A stretch of DNA of 64,000 bases from the NCBI RefSeq assembly GCF_002901705.1, contig NZ_PPPV01000012.1, positions 725,797-789,796 of the forward strand, written 5' to 3'. Of this stretch, positions 31,385 through 41,103 are shown piece after piece (positions within the stretch are counted from its first letter, which is position 1; each line of letters starts with the position of its first letter). The DNA is from Staphylococcus lugdunensis. GTDB lineage: Bacteria > Bacillota > Bacilli > Staphylococcales > Staphylococcaceae. The notes beneath the pieces were generated by a model. That model was not told where the DNA came from and searched no databases. It worked only from the letters and a program-made list of their open reading frames with translations. A program made the position numbers and the translations under genes.

Positions 31385-33100
31385 TTATCGAGCTATATTG
31401 TGAACTAATTCTTTTACTTGTTCTTGTGTTGAACAATTAATCGCTCTATTAGCTAATTCCGTCATTTCATTTTTACTTAATCCATTAATTTGACGTCTTG
31501 CTTTTAAGATAGATGTTGCACTCATAGAGAATTCATCTAAACCTAAACCAAGTAATAATGGAATTGCTGTTTCATCGCCAGCCATCTCGCCACACATACC
31601 AGTCCATTTACCTTCTTTATGAGAAGCTTCAATCACTTGTTTCACTAGACGTAAAATAGCTGGATTATATGGTTGATAAAGGTATGATACACGTTCTGAC
31701 ATGCGGTCAGCAGCCATTGTGTATTGAATCAAATCATTAGTACCGATACTGAAGAAATCAACTTCTTTAGCAAAGATATCAGCTAATGCAGCTGTTGATG
31801 GGATTTCTACCATTATTCCGAGCTCGATATCATCTGACACGTCATGTCCTTCATTTTTTAGATTTTCTTTTTCTTCTAAAAGAAGCGCTTTGGCATCTCT
31901 AAACTCATTAATAGTAGCAACCATTGGGAACATAATATTTAATTTTCCATATGCTGAAGCACGCAAAAGAGCGCGCAACTGTGGTCTGAAAATATCAGGT
32001 TGATCTAAGCACAATCGAATCGCACGGTAACCTAAGAATGGGTTCATTTCTTTAGGCAAATTAAGATAAGGTAGTTCTTTATCTCCACCAATATCTAATG
32101 TACGGACTACGACGCGTTTATCTTTCATCGTTTCAAGCACTTTTTTATATGCTTCAAATTGCTCATCTTCAGTTGGCATTTGATCTCTGCCCATATATAA
32201 AAATTCTGTTCTATATAAGCCAATGCCTTCAGCACCGTTTTCAATAACGCCATACAAGTCATCTGGCGTACCGATATTCGCTGCAAGTTCAGCATGAATA
32301 CCATCTAAAGAAACCGTTTCAGCATCACGTAGTTTTTGAAGTTCTTTTTTATCTTCAAAGAAACGTTCACGTTTATGTTGATATGCGATCAGTTCATCTT
32401 CAGTTGGATCAATAATAACATCACCAGTTATACCATCAACAATAATCATATCTCCTTGTTTAACTTGGTGTGTGATTGATTTTGTACCAACGACAGCAGG
32501 GATTTCAAGTGAACGACTCATAATTGCTGAATGACTTGTTCTACCGCCAATGTTTGTCACAAATCCTTGAACAAAGTCTTTATTTAATTGTGCAGTATCT
32601 GAAGGTGTTAAGTCATTCCCCACAATAACGACACTTTCATCAATAATACTTGGGTTAGGTAATTCCACGCCTAGAATATGTGCAAGTAAACGTTTAGATA
32701 CGTCTCTAATATCTGCAGCACGCTCTTTCATATATTCATTATCCATTGATTCAAAAATCGTAATGAATTGTGATGTCACTTCATTTAATGCTTGAGGTGC
32801 ATTCACTTTCTCATTAGAGATTTTATCTTCAATTGGTTGAATTAATTCAGGATCATCTAGGACTAATAAATGCGCATCAAAAATAGCTGCTTTGTCAGCA
32901 CCTAATTGTTTTTCTGCATTATTTCTAATTTTAGTCAATTCAATTTTAGATGCTTCTACAGCATTTTTAAATTTATTGATTTCAGCATCTATATCAGTGA
33001 TTTTTTCATTGGTGAATGATAAATCTGGTTCAACAAGTAAATATGCTTTTGCAATAGCAACCCCATCTGAAGCTGCAATGCCGTTGATTAAGTTAGACAT
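31385..33100 (-). CDS. ptsI: Phosphoenolpyruvate-protein phosphotransferase (enzyme I)
   Basis: 571-residue cytoplasmic enzyme that autophosphorylates from PEP and passes phosphate to HPr. The active-site His is H190 in [13 protein letters not shown]. The PEP-binding C-terminal barrel has [27 protein letters not shown] and [18 protein letters not shown], and [20 protein letters not shown] with the proton-donor Cys. It lies two bases after ptsH. Standard length. Confidence 0.97.
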   Translation of the reverse strand: MSNLINGIAASDGVAIAKAYLLVEPDLSFTNEKITDIDAEINKFKNAVEASKIELTKIRNNAEKQLGADKAAIFDAHLLVLDDPELIQPIEDKISNEKVNAPQALNEVTSQFITIFESMDNEYMKERAADIRDVSKRLLAHILGVELPNPSIIDESVVIVGNDLTPSDTAQLNKDFVQGFVTNIGGRTSHSAIMSRSLEIPAVVGTKSITHQVKQGDMIIVDGITGDVIIDPTEDELIAYQHKRERFFEDKKELQKLRDAETVSLDGIHAELAANIGTPDDLYGVIENGAEGIGLYRTEFLYMGRDQMPTEDEQFEAYKKVLETMKDKRVVVRTLDIGGDKELPYLNLPKEMNPFLGYRAIRLCLDQPDIFRPQLRALLRASAYGKLNIMFPMVATINEFRDAKALLLEEKENLKNEGHDVSDDIELGIMVEIPSTAALADIFAKEVDFFSIGTNDLIQYTMAADRMSERVSYLYQPYNPAILRLVKQVIEASHKEGKWTGMCGEMAGDETAIPLLLGLGLDEFSMSATSILKARRQINGLSKNEMTELANRAINCSTQEQVKELVHNIAR

Positions 33101-33102
33101 AA

Positions 33103-33369
33103 TTATTCAGTTAAACCTTCTTTAGATAAGACATCACTGATTGATTGAATTGCATCCGCTTCATCGCTACCATCTGCATAAATAGTGATTTCTGCGTCTT
33201 TACCTACACCTAAGCTCATTACACCCATGATTGATTTTAAGTTAACTTTTTTACCGTTATATTCTAATTGAATATCTGAATCAAATTTAGAAGCAGTCTG
33301 AACTAACATTGTAGCTGGACGTGCATGAATTCCTGTTTCATCAATAATTACATATGATTTTTGTTCCAT
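33103..33369 (-). CDS. ptsH: Phosphocarrier protein HPr
   Basis: 88 residues. H15 (GIHARPA) takes phosphate from enzyme I for sugar PTS permeases; S46 ([11 protein letters not shown]) is the HPr-kinase site used in CcpA-dependent carbon catabolite control. Both sites are intact. It starts at ATG 33369 after AAGGAG and is the first gene of ptsHI, with its promoter in 33370-33520. Confidence 0.97.
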   Translation of the reverse strand: MEQKSYVIIDETGIHARPATMLVQTASKFDSDIQLEYNGKKVNLKSIMGVMSLGVGKDAEITIYADGSDEADAIQSISDVLSKEGLTE

Positions 33370-33520
33370 AGTAAAAGTCTCCTTCTTACAGTTAGAAAAT
33401 TCATTTTTCAGTCATCTAACGTATTTTTATACAATAACACTACCAAATTATATTAATAAATTCAATTCGTATATAGTGAGATATTGTTGTATATGTTGAT
33501 TATACTACATAAAGTTACAT

Positions 33521-34063
33521 TTAAATAATATCCTTGATTACTTTTTCACATTTTTCAATATGATCTTGTCCCAATTTGTTCATAAAATAATAACTAATAG
33601 ATGCTGAAATTGCTTGACCTACTAATGGAAACCATCGCGTTTGTTTGGCAGCTGCTCGCTTAGCCATGTCCTTAATAACAATTTTAAGCACAGCACTTGA
33701 TACTTTTTTGCCGATGAATTGACTACCTTGAATAGCAGCCGCAGCAAAAATACGTTCTCTTAAATCATCTCCAAGTGTGTTTACTTGTTTATGATCTAAT
33801 CCATATAGTTTGTTTACATCTTCAATAATATCGCGCATCAATTTAATATCTACACCAAAGTCCAATCCAGGAATAGGTACAACAGAAGCCGTTGAAGACA
33901 TCAAAGATTTTCTTTTAACGATTGCCTCTGCCCTTTCACGACATCTAGCTAACTCATCCTGTGTCGTTGGCATGGCATTTTTTTCTTTAATATCCTCTAT
34001 TTTAAATACTTTTTGACCTACTTTAGTCGTTATTCGATTACTTAAATTTTGTCTAATCCCCAT
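33521..34063 (-). CDS. Conserved hypothetical protein, DUF697-like
   Basis: 180 residues. The central VVPIPGLDFGVDIKLMRDII followed by NKLYGL resembles the DUF697 pattern (PIPxxD..., I..YG). Alanine-rich amphipathic stretches (FAAAAIQGSQFIGKKV; AVLKIVIKDMAKRAAA) suggest membrane association. It starts at ATG 34063 with AGGTGA upstream. It sits alone between ptsH and the methyltransferase gene, both also on minus. Function unknown. Confidence 0.75.
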   Translation of the reverse strand: MGIRQNLSNRITTKVGQKVFKIEDIKEKNAMPTTQDELARCRERAEAIVKRKSLMSSTASVVPIPGLDFGVDIKLMRDIIEDVNKLYGLDHKQVNTLGDDLRERIFAAAAIQGSQFIGKKVSSAVLKIVIKDMAKRAAAKQTRWFPLVGQAISASISYYFMNKLGQDHIEKCEKVIKDII

Positions 34064-34117
34064 GAAATATCACCTTTCATTTTGTGTCATGACGGTATTA
34101 TACCCACTTCACTAAAT

Positions 34118-35290
34118 TTAATTCTTGATTTGAATAAAAACTGCTTTCAAATATTTAGACGGTTTATAATGCGGATGCGTTTTAAAGTCCTTCGGCAAAC
34201 CCATGACTTCTTTAATTTCATAATCTACATTCGCCTGTTCTAAAGTCGATTTAATGACAGATTTAAATGCTTTTAATGAGAAGATACTTGAGTTTGTGCA
34301 TAATAACAATACACCATTTGGCGCTAGAACGCTTAATGCACCATTTATGAGCTCATCATAATTTTTTTGTACGGAAAAAGTTTTCTTTTTATTACGTGCA
34401 AAACTTGGCGGATCAATCACAATCGTATCATAAAAGCGATTGTGTCTATGCGCATATTTATAAAAATCAAATGTATCCATTACATAAATGAATTGTGTCT
34501 TAGGATCTATGCCGTTAAGACCAAAATTTTCTTCCGTTAAAGCTCTAGAACGATTAGCCAAATCAACACTTGTCGTTGATTGTGCATGATTAGCTGCAAT
34601 AACTGAAAAAGCTCCTGTATAGCTGAATAAATTAAGGACATTTTTTTGTTCAGCATATTGATCACGTAACTTTTTACGCACTTCTTTTTGGTCTAAAAAT
34701 ATTCCTGTCATTAATCCATCATTTAAATCAACATTGTAAAATGTAAAATTCTCTTCAATAACTATCGGAAATTGTGGTGCTTCTCCTTTGACGAAACCAC
34801 CTGAATAATCAGCATCTTTAAATCTCATTTTTTCGTAAATAGATTTGTAAGGGAAAACTGTTTCTATCGCTTGCAAAATTTCAAATTTAAATTTGTAGAT
34901 ACCTTTTGAATACCATTGAACAAGTAAATGACCGTTATAATTATCAATCGTTAAACCGCCAATTCCATCTCCTTCTGCATTAAACAAGCGAAATGCATTT
35001 GTACCATCAATATGAAAATAGTAGTCACGTTCAGCTAAAGCATCTGTGAATAATTGTGTGAAAAATGAAGTAGTAATCTCTTCACTTGGATTATAACTTA
35101 ACACCCATCCTAATCCTTTATGTTGCCGTCCTACATATGCTGTGGCAATATAACGACCTTGATCAGTTGTTAACTGAAATAAATCGCCCTCTTTTAAATG
35201 ATCCTGGCGAAAAATATCTTCTTCATCTACTAAAGGATAATGATTTAAATATTTTTGTTCTTTCCCTTTATTTATAATAGCAGTCTTCAT
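34118..35290 (-). CDS. Class I rRNA methyltransferase (RlmI/YwbD type, PUA + SAM domains)
   Basis: 390 residues. The N-terminal PUA-like RNA-binding domain (about 1-75) is followed by an RlmI-type central region and a Rossmann methyltransferase: NLFSYTGAFSVIAANH (SAM motif I, about 218), VDLANRSRALTEENF (motif II), and YDTIVIDPPSFARNKK (motif IV, DPPSF). The family methylates a cytosine C5 in 23S rRNA. Which position this one targets is inference. It starts at ATG 35290. Confidence 0.92.
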   Translation of the reverse strand: MKTAIINKGKEQKYLNHYPLVDEEDIFRQDHLKEGDLFQLTTDQGRYIATAYVGRQHKGLGWVLSYNPSEEITTSFFTQLFTDALAERDYYFHIDGTNAFRLFNAEGDGIGGLTIDNYNGHLLVQWYSKGIYKFKFEILQAIETVFPYKSIYEKMRFKDADYSGGFVKGEAPQFPIVIEENFTFYNVDLNDGLMTGIFLDQKEVRKKLRDQYAEQKNVLNLFSYTGAFSVIAANHAQSTTSVDLANRSRALTEENFGLNGIDPKTQFIYVMDTFDFYKYAHRHNRFYDTIVIDPPSFARNKKKTFSVQKNYDELINGALSVLAPNGVLLLCTNSSIFSLKAFKSVIKSTLEQANVDYEIKEVMGLPKDFKTHPHYKPSKYLKAVFIQIKN

Positions 35291-35992
35291 AAACGTTCTC
35301 TGCCTTCCTTTATTAAAATATGTTAGGCTTTATCACTGTTTCTTTTATATTAACAAATTTATAGATATCATCATAAAAAAGAGATTGGCCTGTAAATCGT
35401 TTCTAATCAAAGAAAAATGGCAATTTCCATCCAAATCGTGGCAAAACTACCATTTTTATAATTGATACATTATATTTTAGTTTGTAAAGCGTTTATTCTT
35501 AATTATATTTAGCAATCATTTATTAAATTATACGTGAGTGTGTTATGTTTTAAAACTATTCTGGAGCAAGACAGCATTCATAATGAAATTTTAGTTCCAC
35601 CCCGGCAAGATTGTGTAGGATTGAAAAAGCCTGGTATAAGCGTATTTTCAATCTGGTCAACTACTGCCAATATAGCGTTCATAACCTATAACATCAATGA
35701 TATCCTAGACTCATTGATGACAAGGTTCTTGAAAGAATAAGCCAAGTTAAAAACTAGGATCCTATCAAAAAATTTCAAGCACTACCAGCTTGTGTAGACT
35801 CAAGCTGTACCTTAGAAAAATGGAGAAAATGGAGAAATATGATATTTAACATAAACTAAGCTCTAAGACAATTCTTCAATTTTGAAATCATCTTAGAGCT
35901 ATGCCTTTGTATTTAAATACTGACCTTTATTATTTTAGCATTCATATTCCAGCCACTATCAGAACGACATTCGTTGGTCGATCATATATCAT
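35291..35992. other. 702-base gene-free gap with repeats
   Basis: No supported gene. 35395-35460 holds an imperfect hairpin (AAAAATGG.. with ..CCATTTTT). 35560-35712 is a family A repeat. 35715-35990 is a low-complexity AT-rich tail containing decayed hairpins (TAAGCTCTAAGACAATTC / GAAATCATCTTAGAGCTA around 35856-35901), which may end the downstream membrane-protein gene. Confidence 0.6.
35560..35712 (+). repeat. Dispersed intergenic repeat, family A (decayed)
   Basis: Order of words: GAGCAAGACAGCATTCATAA, CCACCCCGGCAAGATTGTG, GGATTGAAAAAGCCTGGTAT, AAGCGTATTTTCAATCTGGT, CAACTACTGCCAATATAGCG, CATAACCTATAACATCAATG. It matches the copies at 9.1, 19.4 and 40.9 kb with point changes. Confidence 0.75.
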
Positions 35993-37285
35993 TTATGGCT
36001 CATCTCTAACTTGTAAACTAAATGCTACAATAACTGCTATCAACATAATGATTAATGTTGGCGTAATAAATACGGATAATAGTAATCCATGAATCATGAT
36101 GTTGATAAATTCTGTAAGTAATTTAAAGAACAGAATACTAATCATAAACAGTTGCAAATAATAAAATTTACCGCGTAAATAGTGTGTCAACGTCGTTGCA
36201 ATATACACAATAATAATAAATATTAGTATAAGCAATGTAACCCATTCAATGACATACTGTGTTTGAGATATTTTCCACTCACCAGAAACAAAAAGCGAAT
36301 TTCTATTGTTAAATTCAATAAAGGTAAATAAGAAAATAATAATACCACAAAAGATTTCTACAAATACTGGCTTTACCCATTTTGGCTTACGCATCCAATT
36401 TGGAATATCATCTTCTTCAATATTAATGATATTTTTAACTTTGTTTTTGAATTTGTCTCTTTTCGTTCTAATTTTATCTAAATCGACACTTCTTCTAGTC
36501 TTACGTGCATATTCTGTTGTCTTATCTTGAAGTTGCTTTAAGTGAACTTTCGTTTGATTTGAAACATTGCCTTTTGATGTTCTAGATAAATCATATTCTT
36601 CACCTAACTCTTCTTTTGTTAATGGTAGCGCACGTCTTAAGAATAAAAAGTTCCAAATAGACATTTGCCCTAACAACCACATAATAATGAAGAAAGTATT
36701 TACACTTAAAATATCAATAGGTGCAATTTCATTAGCATCTACTTTGCCGTATAAAGAAATTTGTGTAATAAGGTAACTAATACCATATGACAATATAATC
36801 CACAAATAATGATTCTTTCTATTGTTTGGATTTAATTCATCTTTATATACAATATAACCAATATGAATGACAAATGGGAAAATAAAAATAATTGCCCAGA
36901 AACCATAAACTTGCGTCATTAATAAAATCGTAATGATAAAGAAAACGATTCCGAATATTAAATAAAAAATTGAAATATCATAATCATACTTCGTTGTTCT
37001 AAATAATGTGTAGCCAATAAAGATGACTAAGACACCAAAAAGGATAATGATTATAGCACTTATAATAGGAAAAGCGCCTATAAACCTACTCATCACTCTA
37101 ATAATTTCACTAAAAAATGCATTCAGGAAGTCCCATACCGAAAAAATCTTTAAATCAACTTTTTCCTTTTGATTAAGTTCTTTAATTAAAGGCAAGTTAA
37201 TCAAAATAATGAGACCTGTGAAAAGTGAAACGAAACCGATGATATAACTGAAAATAATCTCGGTGTGTTTCTTAAGAAAAGACAT
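35993..37285 (-). CDS. Polytopic membrane protein of unknown function
   Basis: 430 residues with about ten predicted membrane helices in two sets, separated by a charged cytoplasmic-looking segment (about 220-300: QLQDKTTEYARKTRRSVDLD, then KIRTKRDKFKNKVKNII). The start is ATG 37285 with GAGGTG six bases upstream; the GTG at 37294 overlaps that site. I recognise no catalytic or transport motif. The gene stands alone, divergent from the SigB-controlled small gene. Confidence 0.85.
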   Translation of the reverse strand: MSFLKKHTEIIFSYIIGFVSLFTGLIILINLPLIKELNQKEKVDLKIFSVWDFLNAFFSEIIRVMSRFIGAFPIISAIIIILFGVLVIFIGYTLFRTTKYDYDISIFYLIFGIVFFIITILLMTQVYGFWAIIFIFPFVIHIGYIVYKDELNPNNRKNHYLWIILSYGISYLITQISLYGKVDANEIAPIDILSVNTFFIIMWLLGQMSIWNFLFLRRALPLTKEELGEEYDLSRTSKGNVSNQTKVHLKQLQDKTTEYARKTRRSVDLDKIRTKRDKFKNKVKNIINIEEDDIPNWMRKPKWVKPVFVEIFCGIIIFLFTFIEFNNRNSLFVSGEWKISQTQYVIEWVTLLILIFIIIVYIATTLTHYLRGKFYYLQLFMISILFFKLLTEFINIMIHGLLLSVFITPTLIIMLIAVIVAFSLQVRDEP

Positions 37286-37370
37286 ACTGTTCACCTCAAA
37301 AGTTATTATATATGAAGAAGCCCGACTTGTCTTTAATATTTCATTAAATACGACTATAGACTTAGCAAAA

Positions 37371-37395
37371 GTTTAACAATAAATGGTCAGGGTAT
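37371..37395 (+). promoter_or_regulatory. SigB-type promoter
   Basis: GTTTAA (37371-37376), 13-base spacer, GGGTAT (37390-37395): an exact match to the alternative sigma factor B consensus of staphylococci and bacilli. It lies 36 bases before the 44-residue gene and on its strand. Confidence 0.88.
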
Positions 37396-37430
37396 ACAAC
37401 AAATATAATCACTATTAAGGAGTGTTATTT

Positions 37431-37565
37431 ATGTCAAATGAAGAATTAAATAAAAAATCCGCAGAAAAAGCTAAAGAAGCTGAAGAAAAGCTTAAAAAGG
37501 AAAAAGAAAGTACAGAAGATAGCATAGAACAAACTAAAAAAGATGTTCAAGACACATTAGACTAA
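37431..37565 (+). CDS. Small, highly charged helical protein under SigB control
   Basis: 44 residues, beginning MSNEELNKKSAEKAKEAEEK and ending DVQDTLD. It is almost entirely Lys, Glu, Asp, Ala, Ser, Thr and Gln, without hydrophobic core or aromatic residues, and likely to be a single helix or disordered. AAGGAGTG lies about seven bases upstream of ATG 37431, and a perfect SigB promoter precedes that. The composition resembles CsbD-like or other general-stress small proteins, but no family motif is certain. Probable stress-induced protein. Confidence 0.82.
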   Translation: MSNEELNKKSAEKAKEAEEKLKKEKESTEDSIEQTKKDVQDTLD

Positions 37566-37632
37566 ACGTAATATAATTTATTTCGCAGTGCACATTGCTT
37601 CTTATATTAAATTTAAATATGTTAAGTTAAAT

Positions 37633-37682
37633 CTATGGGAGCGGGACAGAATTCATAATAACTTCTGTCTCGCTCCCAAATT
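37633..37682 (+). terminator. GC-rich hairpin (family A end) after the SigB small gene
   Basis: GGGAGCGGGACAGAATT.. pairs with ..CTTCTGTCTCGCTCCC (about 37637-37678), followed by AAATTTT. The words match one end of the family A repeats, here reduced to a terminator-like stem. Confidence 0.75.
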
Positions 37683-37820
37683 TTCATTGTTAATCATTAA
37701 TGATAGATGTGAAAGTGTATGTAAGATGCTTTTTTATTTCTTAACCACTTTTATTATAATTTATTGAAATTGCCTTGACATCAAGTACCAAAAAGCATAC
37801 ATTTAAATTAAATTACATAA

Positions 37821-37906
37821 ACGCACTAGGGGTGTTTAAACTGAGATGAAGCCTTGCTTCAAACCCTTCGAACCTGATCTAGCTTGTACTAGCGTAGGAA
37901 AGTGAC
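37821..37906 (+). ncRNA. TPP riboswitch aptamer (THI element)
   Basis: All landmark boxes are present: AGGGGTG, CTGAGATGAAG, AACCCTTCGAACCTGATCTAG, GCGTAGGAAAGTG. Thiamine pyrophosphate binding is expected to switch off the downstream ykoEDC operon. Confidence 0.95.
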
Positions 37907-37945
37907 GATAAATTGCAATGCTTATCGTTTAAGCATTTATTTTTT

Positions 37946-37983
37946 AACGCACATCTTTCTACGTGAAGGTTGTGCGTTTTTTA
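37946..37983 (+). terminator. Expression-platform terminator of the TPP riboswitch
   Basis: AACGCACA (37946-37953) pairs with TGTGCGTT (37971-37978), the stem extending inward, followed by TTTTT; the AGGAGG ribosome site starts at once after it (37983). This points to transcriptional attenuation. Confidence 0.85.
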
Positions 37984-37996
37984 GGAGGCAATTTTT

Positions 37997-38572
37997 ATGT
38001 CAAAAGGTTTAAAATTATCTGAAATACTAGTTACAGTGTTAATCGCTGTTATTTTTGCCATCATTTATAACTTGTGGTGGTTTCCATATGAATTTGCAAA
38101 AGTTGCTGGTTTACACCTTGAACAACTGACTTATGGTGTATGGTTTATGGCCGCAATCGTGGCATACTTAATCATACCTAAACCAGGAATTGCAATCATC
38201 GCTGAATTTGCAGCTGGTGCTGGGGAAACAATTGTTATGGGTAAATTTGATATTCCTACTATTATTTATGCCATACTGCAAGGTGTTGCATGTGAAATTA
38301 TTTTTGCTATCTTTAAATATCAATCTCGTAGCGCTGTAGTAGCTATGTTAGCCGGGTTACTTACTGCACTTATTTCATTCCCAGTTGATTACTTTTATGG
38401 CTATTTAAATGAAGTTGCTGGTTGGAACTTACTTCTATTTATCGTTTTCCGCGCCATTAGTGGTATCATCCTTGCTGGTTTATTATCTTACATCGTCGTC
38501 AAAGCGCTGGATCAAACCGGTGTTACAAAATTATTCCGCCCAGCATCTAAACAAGATTATGACAACCTATAA
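37997..38572 (+). CDS. ykoE: ECF transporter substrate-binding component YkoE (thiamine/HMP)
   Basis: 191-residue membrane S-component with about five or six helices; the NLWWFPYEFAKVAG block near residue 26 and AEFAAGAGETIVMGKFD near 76 fit YkoE. YkoEDC is the Firmicute ECF system for thiamine or its hydroxymethylpyrimidine precursor. First gene behind a TPP riboswitch, which supports the substrate class. It starts at ATG 37997 after TTAGGAGG. YkoD and YkoC follow. Confidence 0.93.
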   Translation: MSKGLKLSEILVTVLIAVIFAIIYNLWWFPYEFAKVAGLHLEQLTYGVWFMAAIVAYLIIPKPGIAIIAEFAAGAGETIVMGKFDIPTIIYAILQGVACEIIFAIFKYQSRSAVVAMLAGLLTALISFPVDYFYGYLNEVAGWNLLLFIVFRAISGIILAGLLSYIVVKALDQTGVTKLFRPASKQDYDNL

Positions 38573-38584
38573 GGGGACATTGAC

Positions 38585-39988
38585 GTGTTAAAAGTTACAA
38601 ATTTACGTTTGAAATATCCAAACGGAGAACGCAAAATTTTTGATCATCTTAATATTGAAATTAAAGACAAAGAAAAAGTGCTTTTACTAGGTCCATCTGG
38701 ATCTGGTAAAAGCACCTTGCTTAATGTATTAAGTGGTATCGTACCCAATTTGATTGATTTGCCAATGAAATATGATGAGCTTGAAATCGACCCTCATAGT
38801 GGTGTGATTTTTCAAGACCCTGATACACAATTTTGTATGCCTAAAGTTTATGAAGAACTAGCGTTTGTTTTAGAAAATAAGCAAGTACCGCAACATGAGA
38901 TGAATGCTCAAATTGAAGCTGCTTTGAACTCTGTAGACTTGAAAGTAACAGATCAAACATTTGTCAATCACTTAAGTGGTGGTATGAAACAAAAGCTTGC
39001 GATCGTAGAAACAATCCTTCAAGATGCAAGTACACTATTTTTAGACGAACCAACTGCGATGCTCGATGTCGAAGCAACTGCAGAACTATGGAATAAACTT
39101 ATTGAACTATGGGCAGATCAAACTGTACTTATTGTCGAACATAAAGTTGAACATATTTGGAATCATGTCGATAGAGTAATACTTATGGATTATGAGGGAC
39201 ATATTATTGCAGATAACACTCCGGACTATGTATTAACACATTGTGAGGATTTATTAACTGAATTTGGCGTGTGGCATCCAAAAGCCTGGGAACATGCACC
39301 AACTCGACAACTGATATCAACAGAAAAATCTGAGCCACGCTTTAATTACAAAAATGGAGAAATTATCCGAGGAAAGAAAACATTAATTCAAATCCCTGAA
39401 ATATCTATTGGTACAGGCGAATGGATAACGATAACTGGGAAAAACGGCACAGGTAAAACCTCATTAATAGAATCGATTCTTCAATTAATAAAGTATAAAG
39501 GCCAAATGTATTATAATGGCACAGTCATTAGTAAGATTAAACAAGCAGCCCAACATATGTATTTGGTATACCAAAATCCTGAATTACAATTTATTACCAA
39601 TTCTGTTTATGATGAGATACATATTCATTATAATCACCAAGATCCACAAGTTGCAGATGATAGAACAAATGAACTACTTACATTGTTAAATTTAGACGCC
39701 GTCAAACAGCAACACCCTTTCGAACTTTCCATGGGCCAAAAACGACGTTTAAGTGTAGCAACTGCATTAAGTTCTAAAGCGGATATCATTTTACTAGATG
39801 AGCCGACATTTGGATTGGATAGTCATAATACTTTCCAACTTATTGAACGCTTCCAGCAACGCGTGAAGCGTGGGCAAACGATCGTTATGGTTACACATGA
39901 CCCAGAAATCATCAAACGTTATCCTACACGTCGTTTACATGTGGAAAATGGACAACTTCTTGAAATGGCAGGTGTTACACATGTTTGA
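38585..39988 (+). CDS. ykoD: ECF transporter double ATPase YkoD
   Basis: 467 residues with two ABC ATPase halves fused. First half: Walker A GPSGSGKST (about 36-44), signature LSGGMKQKLAIVE, Walker B TLFLDEPTAMLD. Second half: Walker A GKNGTGKTS (about 288), signature LSMGQKRRLSVATAL, Walker B IILLDEPTFGLD. This serves as both A components of the YkoEDC importer. GTG 38585 start follows AAGGGGAC. It overlaps ykoC by eight bases. Confidence 0.94.
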   Translation: MLKVTNLRLKYPNGERKIFDHLNIEIKDKEKVLLLGPSGSGKSTLLNVLSGIVPNLIDLPMKYDELEIDPHSGVIFQDPDTQFCMPKVYEELAFVLENKQVPQHEMNAQIEAALNSVDLKVTDQTFVNHLSGGMKQKLAIVETILQDASTLFLDEPTAMLDVEATAELWNKLIELWADQTVLIVEHKVEHIWNHVDRVILMDYEGHIIADNTPDYVLTHCEDLLTEFGVWHPKAWEHAPTRQLISTEKSEPRFNYKNGEIIRGKKTLIQIPEISIGTGEWITITGKNGTGKTSLIESILQLIKYKGQMYYNGTVISKIKQAAQHMYLVYQNPELQFITNSVYDEIHIHYNHQDPQVADDRTNELLTLLNLDAVKQQHPFELSMGQKRRLSVATALSSKADIILLDEPTFGLDSHNTFQLIERFQQRVKRGQTIVMVTHDPEIIKRYPTRRLHVENGQLLEMAGVTHV

Positions 39989-40790
39989 ACGATGGAAAAA
40001 ACGCTATACCTTCATGGATGATGTGAATATTATCACTAAATTACTTTTAGGTATTACCCTGTTTTTCTTTGTTATTTTTATTCACAATTTTGATTACATG
40101 CTTTATATTTCAGCATTAATGTTCATCTTTTTAATGCTTTTTAATGGTACTGAGTTAAAAATTACACTTGCTTTCTTATTTGCTACAATCTTATTTGCAC
40201 TCATGTCATCATTATTTATGATTTTATATGGCAATGGCGAACATTTTATTTTTAAACTAGGAATTATTCAAATAAGTACAGAAAGTATTGTCAGAGGACT
40301 TCATATTTCATTGCGTACTATTACAGTTTCAATGTTTGGTATTCTTATTGCACTAACCTCTCAAATCGTCATGATTTTTTACAGTTTAATGCAACATTTA
40401 AAAATAAAACCGAAAATCGCTTATGCGTTTATGGCAGCTATTCGTATGGTACCTCTGATTATCTCATCACTTATTCAATTACGCCGTTCGTTAAAGATGC
40501 GTTATCAAATGATAGATAAGTCGAACTATAAAGGTTTAAAACGCTTTAAGCATTTATTAATTCCGATACTCAGTCAAAACATCCGTCGTGCCCATCAACT
40601 TTCAGTAGCTATGGAAACGAAAGGATTTAAAGATGGTCCCAGAACATATTACTACAATGCGCCATTTTCCTATAAGGATGTCTTATTAGTGCTTTGTTTT
40701 GTAGGTATTATCCTATTATCATTTTATTTATCAGCACACTTCCCTATTACAGGCATTCAAGATGCTCGCGTATCCGGGAAGCTTAGCTAA
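39981..40790 (+). CDS. ykoC: ECF transporter transmembrane (T) component YkoC
   Basis: 269 residues, four or five helices plus the coupling region with the Arg-rich LQRRSLKMR-type segment around 175 and AxR-like AMETKGFKDGPR near 210 typical of energy-coupling (T) subunits. ATG 39981 lies inside the end of ykoD with GGCAGGTG upstream; the longer open frame to 39870 is a shadow of ykoD. It links YkoE to the ATPase. Confidence 0.92.
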   Translation: MFERWKKRYTFMDDVNIITKLLLGITLFFFVIFIHNFDYMLYISALMFIFLMLFNGTELKITLAFLFATILFALMSSLFMILYGNGEHFIFKLGIIQISTESIVRGLHISLRTITVSMFGILIALTSQIVMIFYSLMQHLKIKPKIAYAFMAAIRMVPLIISSLIQLRRSLKMRYQMIDKSNYKGLKRFKHLLIPILSQNIRRAHQLSVAMETKGFKDGPRTYYYNAPFSYKDVLLVLCFVGIILLSFYLSAHFPITGIQDARVSGKLS

Positions 40791-40799
40791 ATATTGTTT

Positions 40800-40875
40800 G
40801 AGCGCTGGGACACAAATCCCAAAATAATAGCACAAAGATGGTTTGACATAAATCATCTTTGTGCTTCTTTATATT
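40800..40875 (-). repeat. Family B repeat (short) after ykoC
   Basis: GCTGGGACACAAATCCCAA, then the stem AGCACAAAGATG..TTTGAC with CATCTTTGTGCTTC, then TTTATATTCAAAA. It is the family B flank around a different stem; the same stem type recurs at 61.0 kb in the opposite direction. Likely terminates ykoEDC. Confidence 0.65.
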
Positions 40876-40933
40876 CAAAACACCATATTATACGATTTCG
40901 CATTCCTAGAGTGTTGTCTCAAACTGTTTATTT

Positions 40934-41086
40934 TATGAGGGAGCGGAACAGCATTCATTATGAATTCTAGTCCTGCCTCGGCAAGGTTGACTAGGATTGA
41001 AACAAGCTTGGTATCAGCGTATTTTCAGTCAACTCTTGACAAAATATATAGTTCATAGCCTAAAACATAATGATGTCCCAAACTGA
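40934..41086 (+). repeat. Dispersed intergenic repeat, family A
   Basis: GAGGGAGCGGAACAGCATTC, CCTGCCTCGGCAAGGTTGAC, TAGGATTGAAACAAGCTTGG, TATCAGCGTATTTTCAGTCA and GCCTAAAACATAATGATGTC. It lies at the end of the purine operon and ykoEDC. Most of the 40791-41103 gap is repeat; no gene is seen. Confidence 0.78.
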
Positions 41087-41103
41087 ATTCACATTATTAA
41101 TCA

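Noticed and set aside
35534-35740. 68-codon ORF in the long gap
   Set aside because: It is a translation of the family A repeat; no frame is conserved among the other copies.
39870-39980. Longer N-terminus for ykoC
   Set aside because: The extension is the ykoD C-terminus in another frame; ATG 39981 has the ribosome site and family start.
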